Positions 53,809 to 63,172 of a DNA stretch of 64,000 nt are shown here, one piece after another (position 1 is the stretch's first letter; each line of letters begins with the position of its first letter). The DNA is from Sedimentitalea sp041224545 (GTDB lineage: Bacteria > Pseudomonadota > Alphaproteobacteria > Rhodobacterales > Rhodobacteraceae), in assembly GCF_041224545.1 (NCBI RefSeq), contig NZ_JBGFGP010000143.1, positions 90,299-154,298 of the forward strand, given 5' to 3'. The position numbers and the translations under genes are program-made. Below the pieces are notes generated by a model that had not been told where the DNA came from, made no database searches, and saw only the letters and a program-made list of their open reading frames with translations.

Positions 53809-54984
53809 ATGATCCCGTCCGTCCTGCCGACCTATAACCGTGCACCGCTCAGCTTTGTCAAAGGCGAGGGCATTTGGCTGATCGAGGCGGACGGGCGACG
53901 CTTTCTCGACCTCGGTGCCGGCATCGCGGTGAACGCCCTTGGTCATGCCCACCCCGCATTGGTCGACGCGATAACCCGGCAGGCGCAGAATCTGTGGCAC
54001 GTCTCCAACCTCTACCGGATCCCCGAGCAGCAGGCGCTGGCCGACAGGCTGGTCGCAGCGAGTTTTGCCGACACCGTGTTCTTCACCAATTCCGGCACGG
54101 AATCCTGTGAACTCGCCGTCAAGATGGCGCGCAAGTACTGGTTCGACAAAGGCCAGCCGCAAAAGACCGACATCATCACCTTCGAAGGGTCCTTCCATGG
54201 GCGCTCAGCCGCGGGTATCGCCGCCGCCGGTTCGGAAAAGATGACGAAGGGCTTCGGTCCGCTGCTCCCCGGTTTCATGCACCTGCCCTGGAACGATCCC
54301 GACGCCCTGCGCGCGGCCATCACCGATACCGTGGGCGCGATCCTGATCGAGCCGGTGCAGGGCGAGGGCGGCATTCGCCCCTTGTCCGATCAACAGCTCA
54401 AGGACATTCGCGCGCTGTGTGACGCCCATGACCTGCTGCTGATCCTTGATGAGGTGCAGTGCGGCGTCGGGCGCAGCGGTCGGCTCTTCGCACATGAATG
54501 GGCCGGGATCACACCGGACATCATGATGGTCGCCAAGGGGATTGGCGGCGGTTTCCCGCTCGGCGCCGTGCTGGCAACCGAAGACGCGGCCTCGGGCATG
54601 ACCGCCGGAACCCATGGCTCCACCTATGGCGGCAATCCGCTGGCCTGTGCCGTGGGCTGTGCCGTCATGGATATCGTCGCAACCCCCGATTTCCTCGCCG
54701 ACGTGAACCGCAAGGCGGGCCAGCTGCGCCAGGCGCTCGAGGGGCTTGTCGCCTCCCATCCGGACACGTTCGAAGAGGTGCGCGGCGTCGGCCTGATGCT
54801 CGGACTCAAATGCCGCAAGACCAATAGCGACGTGGTCAATGCGGCTTACGAAGCCGAGGTGATCACCGTCCCGGCGGCGGATAATGTCATCCGCCTGCTG
54901 CCCCCCCTGAACATAAGCGCGGATGAAATCGCAGAGGCCATAACCCGCCTGGACCGCGCCGCGACATCGCTCGAAGCCGCCTGA
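53809..54984 (+). CDS. argD: Acetylornithine aminotransferase
   Basis: The 391-residue PLP enzyme transaminates N-acetylglutamate semialdehyde to N-acetylornithine in arginine synthesis. Family segments are YNRAPLSFVKGEGIWL, GIAVNALGHAHP, NSGTESCELAVKMARK (PLP phosphate contact), LILDEVQCGVGR, and MMVAKGIGGGFPLGA with the Schiff-base lysine. AAGGATGATCCA precedes the ATG at 53809; the frame to 53713 would run through the terminator-like hairpin. It is followed 85 bases later by argF. Confidence 0.94.
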   Translation: MIPSVLPTYNRAPLSFVKGEGIWLIEADGRRFLDLGAGIAVNALGHAHPALVDAITRQAQNLWHVSNLYRIPEQQALADRLVAASFADTVFFTNSGTESCELAVKMARKYWFDKGQPQKTDIITFEGSFHGRSAAGIAAAGSEKMTKGFGPLLPGFMHLPWNDPDALRAAITDTVGAILIEPVQGEGGIRPLSDQQLKDIRALCDAHDLLLILDEVQCGVGRSGRLFAHEWAGITPDIMMVAKGIGGGFPLGAVLATEDAASGMTAGTHGSTYGGNPLACAVGCAVMDIVATPDFLADVNRKAGQLRQALEGLVASHPDTFEEVRGVGLMLGLKCRKTNSDVVNAAYEAEVITVPAADNVIRLLPPLNISADEIAEAITRLDRAATSLEAA

Positions 54985-55013
54985 ATTTCATCTTTGCGAA
55001 ATACTCCGGGGGT

Positions 55014-55031
55014 GTGGGGGCTGGCCCCCAC
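55014..55031. repeat. GC-rich hairpin between argD and argF
   Basis: GTGGGGGC (55014-55021) and GCCCCCAC (55024-55031) are perfect arms around TG. The preceding ATACTCCGGGGGTGTGGGGG stretch and following GGTCCCGCCCC resemble the G/C-rich intergenic repeats common in Rhodobacterales genomes. It may stabilise or process the argDF message. Confidence 0.45.
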
Positions 55032-55069
55032 CGGTCCCGCCCCGGCGAAACACAAGAAAAGTACATGAT

Positions 55070-55996
55070 ATGAACCATTTTCTGGATATTCACCAAACCG
55101 ACCCGACGGCATTGCGGCAGATGATCGAGAATGCGGGGCGTATGAAACAGGCGCGCCTGAACCGTCCCAGGGGCGCGCCGGATGACGAGCAGCCCCTCGC
55201 CGGACGAATGGTGGCGCTGATCTTCGAAAAGCCGTCTACCCGCACCCGTGTCAGCTTTGATGTGGGCGTGCGCCAGATGGGCGGTCAAACCATGGTTCTG
55301 TCCGGAAATGACATGCAGCTTGGCCATGGTGAAACCATCGCCGATACCGCCCGCGTCCTCAGCCGCTATGTCGACATGATCATGATCCGCACCTTCGACG
55401 AATCCGTGTTGACGGAAATGGCGGACTACGCCGATGTCCCTGTGATCAACGGGCTGACCGACCGCACACATCCCTGCCAGATCATGGCCGATATCATGAC
55501 CTTTGAAGAGCATCGCGGCCCGATTGCGGGTAAAAAGGTGGTCTGGACCGGCGATGGCAACAATGTCTGTGCCTCGTTCCTGCATGCGGCCGGACAGTTC
55601 GGTTTCGACTTCACCTTCTCCGGTCCGCCACAATTGGACCCCGAGCCCGAGTTTGTCGGTTTCGCCCGTCAGAAAGGGGTGAGCGTCACCATCGAACGCG
55701 ATGCGCGAGTCGCCGTGCAGGGCGCTGACCTGGTGGTGGCGGATACCTGGGTGTCCATGCACGATGCGCAATCTGCGCGCGAACGCCGCCACAACATGCT
55801 GCGGCCTTACCAGGTCAACGCCGCGCTGATGGCCGAGGCCAAGCCCGATGCGCTCTTCATGCATTGTCTGCCGGCCCATCGCGAAGAGGAGGTTACCTCC
55901 GAAGTGATGGACGGCCCCAATTCCGTGATTTTCGACGAAGCGGAGAACCGCCTGCACGCACAGAAGGCGGTGATGCGCTGGTGCCTCGGGGTCTGA
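55070..55996 (+). CDS. argF: Ornithine carbamoyltransferase
   Basis: The 308-residue enzyme joins carbamoyl phosphate and ornithine to citrulline. The carbamoyl-phosphate loop is EKPSTRTRVSF, the second motif is the TDRTHPCQIMAD segment (HPCQ), and the ornithine-binding C-terminus has the MHCLPAHR motif. It begins MNHFLDI like alphaproteobacterial homologues. It shares orientation with argD and probably its regulation. Confidence 0.96.
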   Translation: MNHFLDIHQTDPTALRQMIENAGRMKQARLNRPRGAPDDEQPLAGRMVALIFEKPSTRTRVSFDVGVRQMGGQTMVLSGNDMQLGHGETIADTARVLSRYVDMIMIRTFDESVLTEMADYADVPVINGLTDRTHPCQIMADIMTFEEHRGPIAGKKVVWTGDGNNVCASFLHAAGQFGFDFTFSGPPQLDPEPEFVGFARQKGVSVTIERDARVAVQGADLVVADTWVSMHDAQSARERRHNMLRPYQVNAALMAEAKPDALFMHCLPAHREEEVTSEVMDGPNSVIFDEAENRLHAQKAVMRWCLGV

Positions 55997-56177
55997 TCCG
56001 GGTCTGACGGAACCCGCGCGTCAGAGTGTTTTGGGTGGGGCAGGCGTGGCGACCGTGTGCGCCTGCCTGCCGCTGTCGCAATCCACCGCAGACGATCGGC
56101 ATGACAAGAGGCTGACACCGCGAAATAAAATCAGGAAAATCGCCGTTGCGCGGGATGCCCGGCGGGATCGCGATGTC

Positions 56178-56204
56178 AAAAAGCCCCCGCCAGCGGCGAG
56201 GGCT
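56178..56204 (-). terminator. Intrinsic terminator of etfBA
   Basis: On the minus strand AGCCCTCGCC pairs with GGCGGGGGCT (10 bp with one T-G wobble, loop of three bases), followed by TTTTT (56182-56178). It lies 45 bases after the etfA stop. Confidence 0.75.
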
Positions 56205-56248
56205 TCTTCGTCGTGTTGGTCCTGACCCTCAACAGGCCGGGCCAGAGG

Positions 56249-57175
56249 TCACAGTTTTTCAGTGAGTTCCGGTACGGCTGTAAACAGGTCGGCGACGAGG
56301 CCGAAATCGGCGACCTGGAAGATCGGCGCTTCCTCGTCCTTGTTGATGGCGACGATGATCTTGCTGTCTTTCATGCCGGCGAGGTGCTGGATGGCACCCG
56401 AGATGCCGACCGCGACATAGAGATCGGGCGCGACCACCTTGCCGGTCTGGCCCACCTGCCAGTCGTTCGGGGCATAGCCTGAATCGACCGCTGCGCGGCT
56501 GGCGCCGACGGCGGCCCCCAGCTTGTCCGCCAGTTTCTCGATCAGGGCAAAGTTCTCTTCCGAGCCGACGCCGCGCCCGCCCGAGACGACCACGCCCGCC
56601 GAGGTGAGTTCGGGGCGATCGCTTTCGGCGACCTTGTCCTCGACCCATTCCGACAGGCCGGGATTCTCCGCCGCCGAGATCGTCTCGACCGAGGCCGAAC
56701 CGCCATCGCCCGCCGCGTCAAAGGTCGAGGTACGGATCGTGACAACCTTTTTCGCGTCGCCGGATTTGACCGTCTGGATCGCGTTGCCCGCATAGATCGG
56801 ACGTTCGAACGTGTCGCCGTCGACAACGCCGGACACGTCGGAAATCACCATCACGTCCAACAGCGCGGCCACCCGCGGCATCACGTTCTTGGCGTCGGTC
56901 GTGGCCGGCGCAACGATATGTTCGTAATCTCCGGCCAGGCTGGCAATCAGCGCCGCCGTCGATTCCGCCAGGCGATGGCCCAGGCTGGCATCCTCGGCCA
57001 CCAGAACCTTGGAAACGCCGGCAATCTTTGCGGCCGCTTCACCTGCGGCAGCGGCAGAGCCGCCACAGCACAGCGCGGTCACATCGCCCAGCTTGGTCGC
57101 GGCGGTCACCGCCTTTGCGGTCGCGTCCAGCGCCAGTTCACCATCCGTGACTTCGGCAAGCAAAAGAACAGCCAT
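56249..57175 (-). CDS. etfA: Electron transfer flavoprotein alpha subunit
   Basis: The 308-residue FAD-binding subunit carries electrons from acyl-CoA and other dehydrogenases to ETF-ubiquinone oxidoreductase. The C-terminal FAD domain has VVSGGRGVGSEENF, GASRAAVDSGYAPNDWQVGQTGK and YVAVGISGAIQHLAGM. It follows etfB with a one-base overlap (TAATG) and ends at an intrinsic terminator. Confidence 0.96.
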   Translation of the reverse strand: MAVLLLAEVTDGELALDATAKAVTAATKLGDVTALCCGGSAAAAGEAAAKIAGVSKVLVAEDASLGHRLAESTAALIASLAGDYEHIVAPATTDAKNVMPRVAALLDVMVISDVSGVVDGDTFERPIYAGNAIQTVKSGDAKKVVTIRTSTFDAAGDGGSASVETISAAENPGLSEWVEDKVAESDRPELTSAGVVVSGGRGVGSEENFALIEKLADKLGAAVGASRAAVDSGYAPNDWQVGQTGKVVAPDLYVAVGISGAIQHLAGMKDSKIIVAINKDEEAPIFQVADFGLVADLFTAVPELTEKL

Positions 57176-57933
57176 TATACAGCCCCCACTTCCTTGAGTT
57201 TCGCAACCAGCTCGTCCACCGAACCCACCTTGATCCCGGCGGCCCGTGCTTCGGGCTCGGCGGTCTTGACGATCGTCAGGCGCGGTGCGACGTCGACGCC
57301 GTAGTCGGCGGCGGTCTTTTCATCCAGCGGCTTTTTCTTGGCCTTCATGATATTGGGCAGGCTGGCATAGCGCGGCTCGTTCAGACGCAGGTCGACCGTG
57401 ATGATCGCCGGCATCTTGACCTTGATGGTCTGCAATCCGCCATCGACCTCGCGGGTTACCACGGCATTGTCGCCATCGATGTCCAGATCGGAGGCGAAGG
57501 TGCCCTGGCTCCAGCCCAGCAATGCCGACAGCATCTGGCCGGTGGCGTTCATGTCGTTGTCGATTGCCTGCTTGCCGCAGAGCACCAGCCCGGGCTGTTC
57601 TTCGTCCACGATCGCCTTGAGGATCTTGGCGACGGCGAGCGGTTCGATATCGGTGTGCACATCATCGGCGGCCACCACCAGGATTGCCCGATCCGCCCCC
57701 ATTGCCAGCGCGGTTCGCAGTGTCTCCTGGCACTGCTTCACGCCAATGGATACGGCCACGATCTCGTCTGCCTTGCCGGCTTCCTTCAGACGGATTGCCT
57801 CTTCCACCGCGATCTCGTCGAACGGGTTCATCGACATCTTGACGTTGGCGAGATCAACACCGCTCCCGTCCGCCTTGACGCGAACCTTTACGTTATAGTC
57901 AATCACGCGCTTGACAGGCACCAATACCTTCAT
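57175..57933 (-). CDS. etfB: Electron transfer flavoprotein beta subunit
   Basis: The 252-residue AMP-binding subunit of ETF begins MKVLVPVKRVIDYNVKVRVK, with NPFDEIAVEEAIRLKE and the VLCGKQAIDNDMNATGQML segment (residues about 120-140). The ATG at 57933 follows GAGGAGAGAGACGC; a longer frame to 57951 has no better signal. First gene of etfBA. Confidence 0.96.
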   Translation of the reverse strand: MKVLVPVKRVIDYNVKVRVKADGSGVDLANVKMSMNPFDEIAVEEAIRLKEAGKADEIVAVSIGVKQCQETLRTALAMGADRAILVVAADDVHTDIEPLAVAKILKAIVDEEQPGLVLCGKQAIDNDMNATGQMLSALLGWSQGTFASDLDIDGDNAVVTREVDGGLQTIKVKMPAIITVDLRLNEPRYASLPNIMKAKKKPLDEKTAADYGVDVAPRLTIVKTAEPEARAAGIKVGSVDELVAKLKEVGAV

Positions 57934-58113
57934 ATGCGTCTCTCTCCTCAATTAAAACCGAGCCGGTCATCGACTCGGTTCAGTGCATCACCGCAGTTGA
58001 TAGCGGGGCGAAGCCGTGGAAAACAGGGTAAAATCGTCACGTTTTCCGGGTGGAACGTCGCGTTTTCTGTTTTCCTATGGGGGGTAGCGCAATTTTCGGT
58101 GCCTCAAAGAGCC

Positions 58114-58686
58114 TCAGCGGTTGGCCCCCGGCACCCACAAGACATCACCTGCGCCGTTGTCATTCGCCGCGCGGGACGCGACAAAAAACCAGTCGCTCAG
58201 CCGGTTCAGATATCTGACGGCGGCCGGATTGACCTCTTCTGCCGACGACAGTTCCACGGCCAGGCGCTCGGCGCGGCGCGAGACGGTTCGGCAGACATGC
58301 AACTGCGCCGCCAGAGGCGTTCCGCCGGGCAGGACAAAGCTGCGAAGCGGGTTCAGGTCGGCATTCATCGCGTCGATTTCCGATTCCAGCCGGCTCACCT
58401 GGGAATCGACCATCCGCAACGGCGGGTACTCTGCCTCGGCGTCCTTGTCTATGTCCGGCCGGCAGAGGTCGGCGCCGAGGTCGAAGAGGTCATTCTGGAT
58501 GCGTGACAATGCGGTGTCCAGTTCGCCTTCGGCATGCAGCCGCGCGACGCCGACAAAGCTGTTGAGTTCGTCCGAGGTGCCATAGGCAGATACCCGCAGC
58601 GCATGTTTGGCGATACGTTCGCCATTGCCAAGGGCGGTGTCGCCGCCGTCGCCGGTACGGGTGTAGATCTTGTTCAGGACAACCAT
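58114..58686 (-). CDS. Cob(I)alamin adenosyltransferase, PduO type
   Basis: The 190-residue enzyme transfers the adenosyl group of ATP to cob(I)alamin. The N-terminal ATP loop is IYTRTGDGGDTAL, followed by YGTSDELNSFVG; the C-terminal helix has RRAERLAVELS and LNRLSDWFFVASR. The ATG at 58686 keeps this loop at the N-terminus. It is immediately downstream of a small membrane protein gene and follows the same strand as etfBA. Confidence 0.92.
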   Translation of the reverse strand: MVVLNKIYTRTGDGGDTALGNGERIAKHALRVSAYGTSDELNSFVGVARLHAEGELDTALSRIQNDLFDLGADLCRPDIDKDAEAEYPPLRMVDSQVSRLESEIDAMNADLNPLRSFVLPGGTPLAAQLHVCRTVSRRAERLAVELSSAEEVNPAAVRYLNRLSDWFFVASRAANDNGAGDVLWVPGANR

Positions 58687-58690
58687 GCCG

Positions 58691-58894
58691 TCAGCCCCCG
58701 CTTCCGCGCAGCCAGACAAAGAGCACGATCAGGCAGACCGCGACGAACTGGGCGATGATTCGCAACTGCATCATCTTGTTTCCGTGCTTCTTGTTGAACG
58801 CGCCGCCCTTGGCAAACCCGCCGATGCCGATCATCAGGATGACCACCACCGCGGCCATTGCCACGAGGATTGCGGTGAAAAGAAAATCGCTCAT
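58691..58894 (-). CDS. Twin-transmembrane HIG1-like protein
   Basis: The 67-residue protein has two membrane helices (about 5-27 and 43-62) joined by a basic, Gly-rich loop containing NKKHGNKMMQLR, the HIG1-domain arrangement. In alphaproteobacteria and mitochondria such proteins associate with cytochrome oxidase. GGGGACGAC precedes the ATG. It ends four bases before the adenosyltransferase start, so the two form an operon. Confidence 0.8.
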   Translation of the reverse strand: MSDFLFTAILVAMAAVVVILMIGIGGFAKGGAFNKKHGNKMMQLRIIAQFVAVCLIVLFVWLRGSGG

Positions 58895-58963
58895 GTCGTC
58901 CCCAAGTCTTTGTCGCCTGCGCCGTCAGATAGCGTCATGTTGCACAAAAGCGAACCGTTAAAT

Positions 58964-59791
58964 CTAGATCCGCGACACGATGCGGTCGGTCATCCGGCTT
59001 GAAACCACCCGTTTCAGGTATCCGCCGATATAGGTGGCGGTGGTCACGTAGTATCGCGGGTTGGGCGAACGGTTGTTCAGGGCCCGGACCAGTTTCGCGG
59101 TAACCGCACTCGGCGGCAATTCGAATGTATCGGGCGCCCCGCCTTGATACAGGCGCGGCAACAGGCGGCTTTCATAGTCGGCTCGTCGGGGCGAGTTTCG
59201 CCAGTCGATGTATTTCTCGAAATAGGGAATGCCCTTTTCGCGGAACAACGTGGTGATCGGGCCGGGTTCGATCAGGACAACATGGATGCCGGTGCCACGC
59301 AGTTCGGCGCGCATCGTATCGCTCAACCCTTCCAGCGCGTGTTTGGTGGCGGTGTACGCACCGCGCCACGGGATCGCGACCAGCCCGAGGATGGACGAGC
59401 ATTGCACGATATGTCCGTGTCCTTGCTGCCGCATGACCGGGATAACCTGCCGCGTGAGATCGTGCCAGCCGAACAGATTGGCCTCGAAAATTGCGCGCAG
59501 TCCGTCGGTCGGCAGGTCTTCGACCAGCCCGGCAAGCTGATGGGCACCGTTGTTGAAGAGCGCATCCAGCGTGCCGTTCGTGGCCGCAAGCACAGAGTGC
59601 AGGGCGTCGCGGATGCTGTCCTGGTCGCAGTAATCGAGACGCGGGCTGTCGAACCCTTCGGCGATCAGCCGGTCGCAGTCGACCTGCTGGCGGCAGGCGG
59701 CAAAGACGCGCCAGCCCTGTGCCCGCAAGGTTTGCGCCGCGTCAAGACCGATACCCGACGAACACCCGGTGATCAGGATGGATTTCTGCAT
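58964..59791 (-). CDS. Short-chain dehydrogenase/reductase
   Basis: The 275-residue SDR has the NAD(P) motif TGCSSGIGLD (TGxxxGIG) at residues 8-17, NNGAH in place of the usual NNAG, catalytic Ser in CSSIL and Tyr/Lys in YTATK near residue 150. Arg at the end of beta 2 (ACRQ) suggests NADP. The C-terminal tail is typical of SDR forms related to sphinganine reductase or SAM-like oxidoreductases. Substrate unknown. Confidence 0.87.
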   Translation of the reverse strand: MQKSILITGCSSGIGLDAAQTLRAQGWRVFAACRQQVDCDRLIAEGFDSPRLDYCDQDSIRDALHSVLAATNGTLDALFNNGAHQLAGLVEDLPTDGLRAIFEANLFGWHDLTRQVIPVMRQQGHGHIVQCSSILGLVAIPWRGAYTATKHALEGLSDTMRAELRGTGIHVVLIEPGPITTLFREKGIPYFEKYIDWRNSPRRADYESRLLPRLYQGGAPDTFELPPSAVTAKLVRALNNRSPNPRYYVTTATYIGGYLKRVVSSRMTDRIVSRI

Positions 59792-59875
59792 GAGCGACGC
59801 CCGCTGGTGATCCTTGGACGAAACCTATGCCTGCTGTCGCGGCCTACTGCAACCGACCTGCGATATTCCGACGTG

Positions 59876-60508
59876 TCAGCGGCTGCGCTTGCTGACCAGG
59901 GATGCCGAGATCCAGCCAATCTGACGCCCGGGGATCGTACGCAGGCGCAACCAGCCGGTCCCGCTTTCGCTCAGGACTTCGACGGACTGGCCGATGTTCA
60001 GGCGGGTGATGATCGGATAGATCGTGCCCGGACCATCGCGCATGTTCACCCTTGTTCCGATGATTTCGCGCAGGTCGGCCTCCTGCGCCGCGATGAGATC
60101 GGTGCGATCGACGTCGACCGTTTCGACAGTCGAGGCGGCGCGCAGGCCCGAAGCTCCGAGCTCCAGAGAGGCCAGCGACAGGGCATTGGCCGGGGTGTCA
60201 TCCGAAACGAGTGTCAGGCCCTGCGAAAGGCTGGCGCGGACTTGCTGCAATTCCGGCGAGGGCGCACGGGCGACTGTTTCGCTGGCCGCAGGCTGCGCGA
60301 CCGCCGGTTTCGGGGTCGGCGTTTGCGTGACCAGTGTCGCGGGCGCGACGCGGACCGGCGCGCTGGCCCGGCGCGGGGCGGGGTCTGTTCGGGGCTTCAC
60401 GGTGTTTTCGGCCACTGCTGGGGGCTCGGGCGGCTGGAAGTCGGACCCTCCGCTCAATTCGTAGAAAACCAGTGCCATGATGGCGAATGAAACAATAACC
60501 AAGCGCAT
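59876..60508 (-). CDS. SH3-domain protein with membrane anchor
   Basis: The 210-residue protein starts with a hydrophobic segment (about 2-18), a Pro/Ala-rich low-complexity linker (25-90) and a C-terminal bacterial SH3 domain (GTRVNMRDGPGTIYPIITRLNIG, then GWLRLRTIPGRQIGWIS). This layout fits a periplasmic peptidoglycan-associated protein. GGAGGGCGTCCA precedes the ATG. It is divergent from parC. Confidence 0.85.
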   Translation of the reverse strand: MRLVIVSFAIMALVFYELSGGSDFQPPEPPAVAENTVKPRTDPAPRRASAPVRVAPATLVTQTPTPKPAVAQPAASETVARAPSPELQQVRASLSQGLTLVSDDTPANALSLASLELGASGLRAASTVETVDVDRTDLIAAQEADLREIIGTRVNMRDGPGTIYPIITRLNIGQSVEVLSESGTGWLRLRTIPGRQIGWISASLVSKRSR

Positions 60509-60708
60509 TGGACGCCCTCCAGTGCAAAATCACAATAAACAAGAAGCCGGTACCAAACCAGACGAGCGCCCCAATCATAGCGAGCGCGCCGATTCGTTGC
60601 AGGGGGAAGAGTCGAGAAAGTTTGTCATTCCGTCAAATTTGCACGCTCGCGGGCAAAAGCGATACGGGTCGCTTTACCCGGCTCGATCATGGGCGTATCA
60701 CAGCATCT

Positions 60709-63057
60709 ATGAGTGATCTTGTTGATGACCCCAATATGAAGCCCGAAAACAGCCTTGGCGAAGTGGCCGAGCCCCTGCGCCGCGCGATCGGCGATCGTTA
60801 TCTCACGTATGCGTTATCGACCATCATGCACAGGGCGCTGCCCGATGCGCGGGACGGTCTCAAGCCGGTTCACCGGCGAATCCTCTACGCGATGCGCGAG
60901 TTGCGGCTCTCGAGCACTGGCGGATTCCGCAAATCCGCCAAGATCTCGGGCGATGTGATGGGCAACTACCACCCACATGGGGATGCCGCGATCTATGATG
61001 CGATGGCGCGGCTGGCACAGGATTTCAACGTTCGGTATCCACTGGTCGACGGGCAGGGCAACTTTGGCAATATCGACGGAGATAATCCGGCGGCGAGCCG
61101 ATATACAGAAGCCCGCATGACCATCGTTGCCGAGGCTCTTCTCGAAGGGCTGAACGAAGACGCCGTCGATTTCCGCGACAATTACGACGGCACGCTGACC
61201 GAACCGGTGGTGCTTCCCGCGCAGTTTCCGCACCTGCTCGCCAACGGGGCCAGCGGTATCGCGGTGGGCATGGCGACCAATATTCCGCCACACAACATAG
61301 CCGAGCTTTGCGATGCCTGTCTGCATTTGGTCAAAACACCCGAGGCCCGCGACGATACGCTGCTGAAATATGTGCCGGGCCCGGATTTCCCCACCGGTGG
61401 CGTGATCGTCGAACCGCCCGAGAACATTGCCAATGCGTATCGCACCGGGCGTGGTTCGTTCCGCTTGCGCTGCAAGTACGAGATCGAGGACCTGGGGCGC
61501 GGCCAATGGCAGATCGTGGTCACGGAAATTCCCTACCAGGTGCAGAAATCACGGCTCATCGAAAAGATTGCCGACCTGATCCAGACCAAGAAGGTTCCGA
61601 TCCTGGCCGATATCCGCGACGAAAGCGCCGATGACATCCGGATGATCCTCGAACCGCGGTCCAAGAACGTGGACCCCGAAGTCCTGATGGGGATGCTCTA
61701 TAGAAACTCGGATCTCGAGGTGCGGTTCAGCCTGAACATGAACGTATTGATCGACGGGGTTACGCCCAAGGTCTGTTCGCTCAAGGAGGTGCTGCGCGCG
61801 TTCCTCGATCACCGTCAGGACGTGTTGCTGCGCCGTAGTCGGCACCGGCTGGCCAAGATCGATCACCGGCTCGAAGTGCTGGAAGGTTTCATCGTCGCGT
61901 TCCTCAATCTCGACCGGGTGATTGATATCATCCGCTATGATGACGATCCGAAATCGGCGCTGATGCGCGAGGACTGGTCGCGCAGCTTTTCCCGCGCGAC
62001 CTCGGAAAGCGACTATGAGACGCCGCCGCCGGGCGATGGCGAATTGTCGGAAGTTCAGGTCGAAGCGATTCTGAACATGCGCCTGCGCAGCCTGCGGCGG
62101 CTCGAGGAGATGGAGCTTCGCAACGAATACGACGCGTTGATGAAGGAGCGGGCCGACATTGAGGACCTGCTCGGCGATGCGGGGCTGCAATGGGCCAGGA
62201 TCTCCGAGCAACTCAGGGAAACAAAGAAAACCTTTGGCAAGGATTACGAGGGCGGCGCGCGGCGCACGCTTTTGCAGGAAGCCGCGGAAATCGAAGAGGT
62301 GCCGCTCGAGGCGATGATAGATCGCGAACCGATCACCGTTGTCTGCTCGCAGATGGGCTGGATCCGCGCGATGACCGGCCATATCGATCTCAATCGCGAG
62401 CTCAAGTTCAAGGATGGCGATGCCCCGCGTTTCATTTTCCACGCGGAAACCACCGACCGCCTGCTGGTATTCGGCTCCAACGGGCGTTTTTACACGCTGT
62501 CCGCTGCCAACCTGCCCGGTGGGCGGGGGATGGGCGAGCCGGTGCGGCTGATGGTGGATTTGCCGAACGAAGCCGAGATTGTCGATCTGTTCATTCACAT
62601 GCCCGATCGCAAGCTGCTGGTGGCGTCGTCTGCGGGCAACGGCTTTGTCGTTGCCGAATCCGATGTCGTCGCGCAGACCCGGAGTGGCAAGCAGGTCCTG
62701 AATGTCGGAGATGCGGCGCGGGCCAGCATCTGCCGACCGGTGCAGGGCGACCATGTCGCGGTGGTGTCGCAGAATGGCAAGTTCCTGGTCTTCCCGACCG
62801 ATGAACTCCCCGAGATGGGGCGCGGCAAGGGCGTGCGGCTGCAGAAATACAACATGGCCCGAGGCAAACAGGGCTCGCTGGAACTGGACGGCGGGTTGTC
62901 GGACATCACCACCTTCAACTGGTCCGACGGGCTGAGCTGGGAAATGGGCGGCGGCAAGACCCGGCACGAACAGGACCTGACCGAGTGGCTGGGCAAGCGG
63001 GCAGGGGTTGGCAAGCGCCCGCCCTACGGCTTCCCGCGCAACAACCGGTTCGGCTAA
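60709..63057 (+). CDS. parC: DNA topoisomerase IV subunit A
   Basis: The 782-residue subunit decatenates daughter chromosomes together with ParE. The breakage-reunion domain begins YLTYALSTIMHRALPDARDGLKP, and the active-site tyrosine is Tyr132 in ASRYTEARM. The quinolone region reads HPHGDAAIYD (89-98), so Ala and Asp stand where E. coli ParC has Ser80 and Glu84. The C-terminal part has degenerate beta-pinwheel blades. The ATG at 60709 is the first methionine with a ParC-like N-terminus; a frame to 60508 has no homology-like sequence. No strong ribosome site is visible. Confidence 0.93.
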   Translation: MSDLVDDPNMKPENSLGEVAEPLRRAIGDRYLTYALSTIMHRALPDARDGLKPVHRRILYAMRELRLSSTGGFRKSAKISGDVMGNYHPHGDAAIYDAMARLAQDFNVRYPLVDGQGNFGNIDGDNPAASRYTEARMTIVAEALLEGLNEDAVDFRDNYDGTLTEPVVLPAQFPHLLANGASGIAVGMATNIPPHNIAELCDACLHLVKTPEARDDTLLKYVPGPDFPTGGVIVEPPENIANAYRTGRGSFRLRCKYEIEDLGRGQWQIVVTEIPYQVQKSRLIEKIADLIQTKKVPILADIRDESADDIRMILEPRSKNVDPEVLMGMLYRNSDLEVRFSLNMNVLIDGVTPKVCSLKEVLRAFLDHRQDVLLRRSRHRLAKIDHRLEVLEGFIVAFLNLDRVIDIIRYDDDPKSALMREDWSRSFSRATSESDYETPPPGDGELSEVQVEAILNMRLRSLRRLEEMELRNEYDALMKERADIEDLLGDAGLQWARISEQLRETKKTFGKDYEGGARRTLLQEAAEIEEVPLEAMIDREPITVVCSQMGWIRAMTGHIDLNRELKFKDGDAPRFIFHAETTDRLLVFGSNGRFYTLSAANLPGGRGMGEPVRLMVDLPNEAEIVDLFIHMPDRKLLVASSAGNGFVVAESDVVAQTRSGKQVLNVGDAARASICRPVQGDHVAVVSQNGKFLVFPTDELPEMGRGKGVRLQKYNMARGKQGSLELDGGLSDITTFNWSDGLSWEMGGGKTRHEQDLTEWLGKRAGVGKRPPYGFPRNNRFG

Positions 63058-63172
63058 TTGGTCCGGGCGGCGTGATGCGTATCACATTGGCGGCAATCGG
63101 CCACGCTTGGGTTTGCACCCTCGCTGCGGCTGGTCTATCTGCACTGGGACACGAGGCTGACGAGAGAGCACA

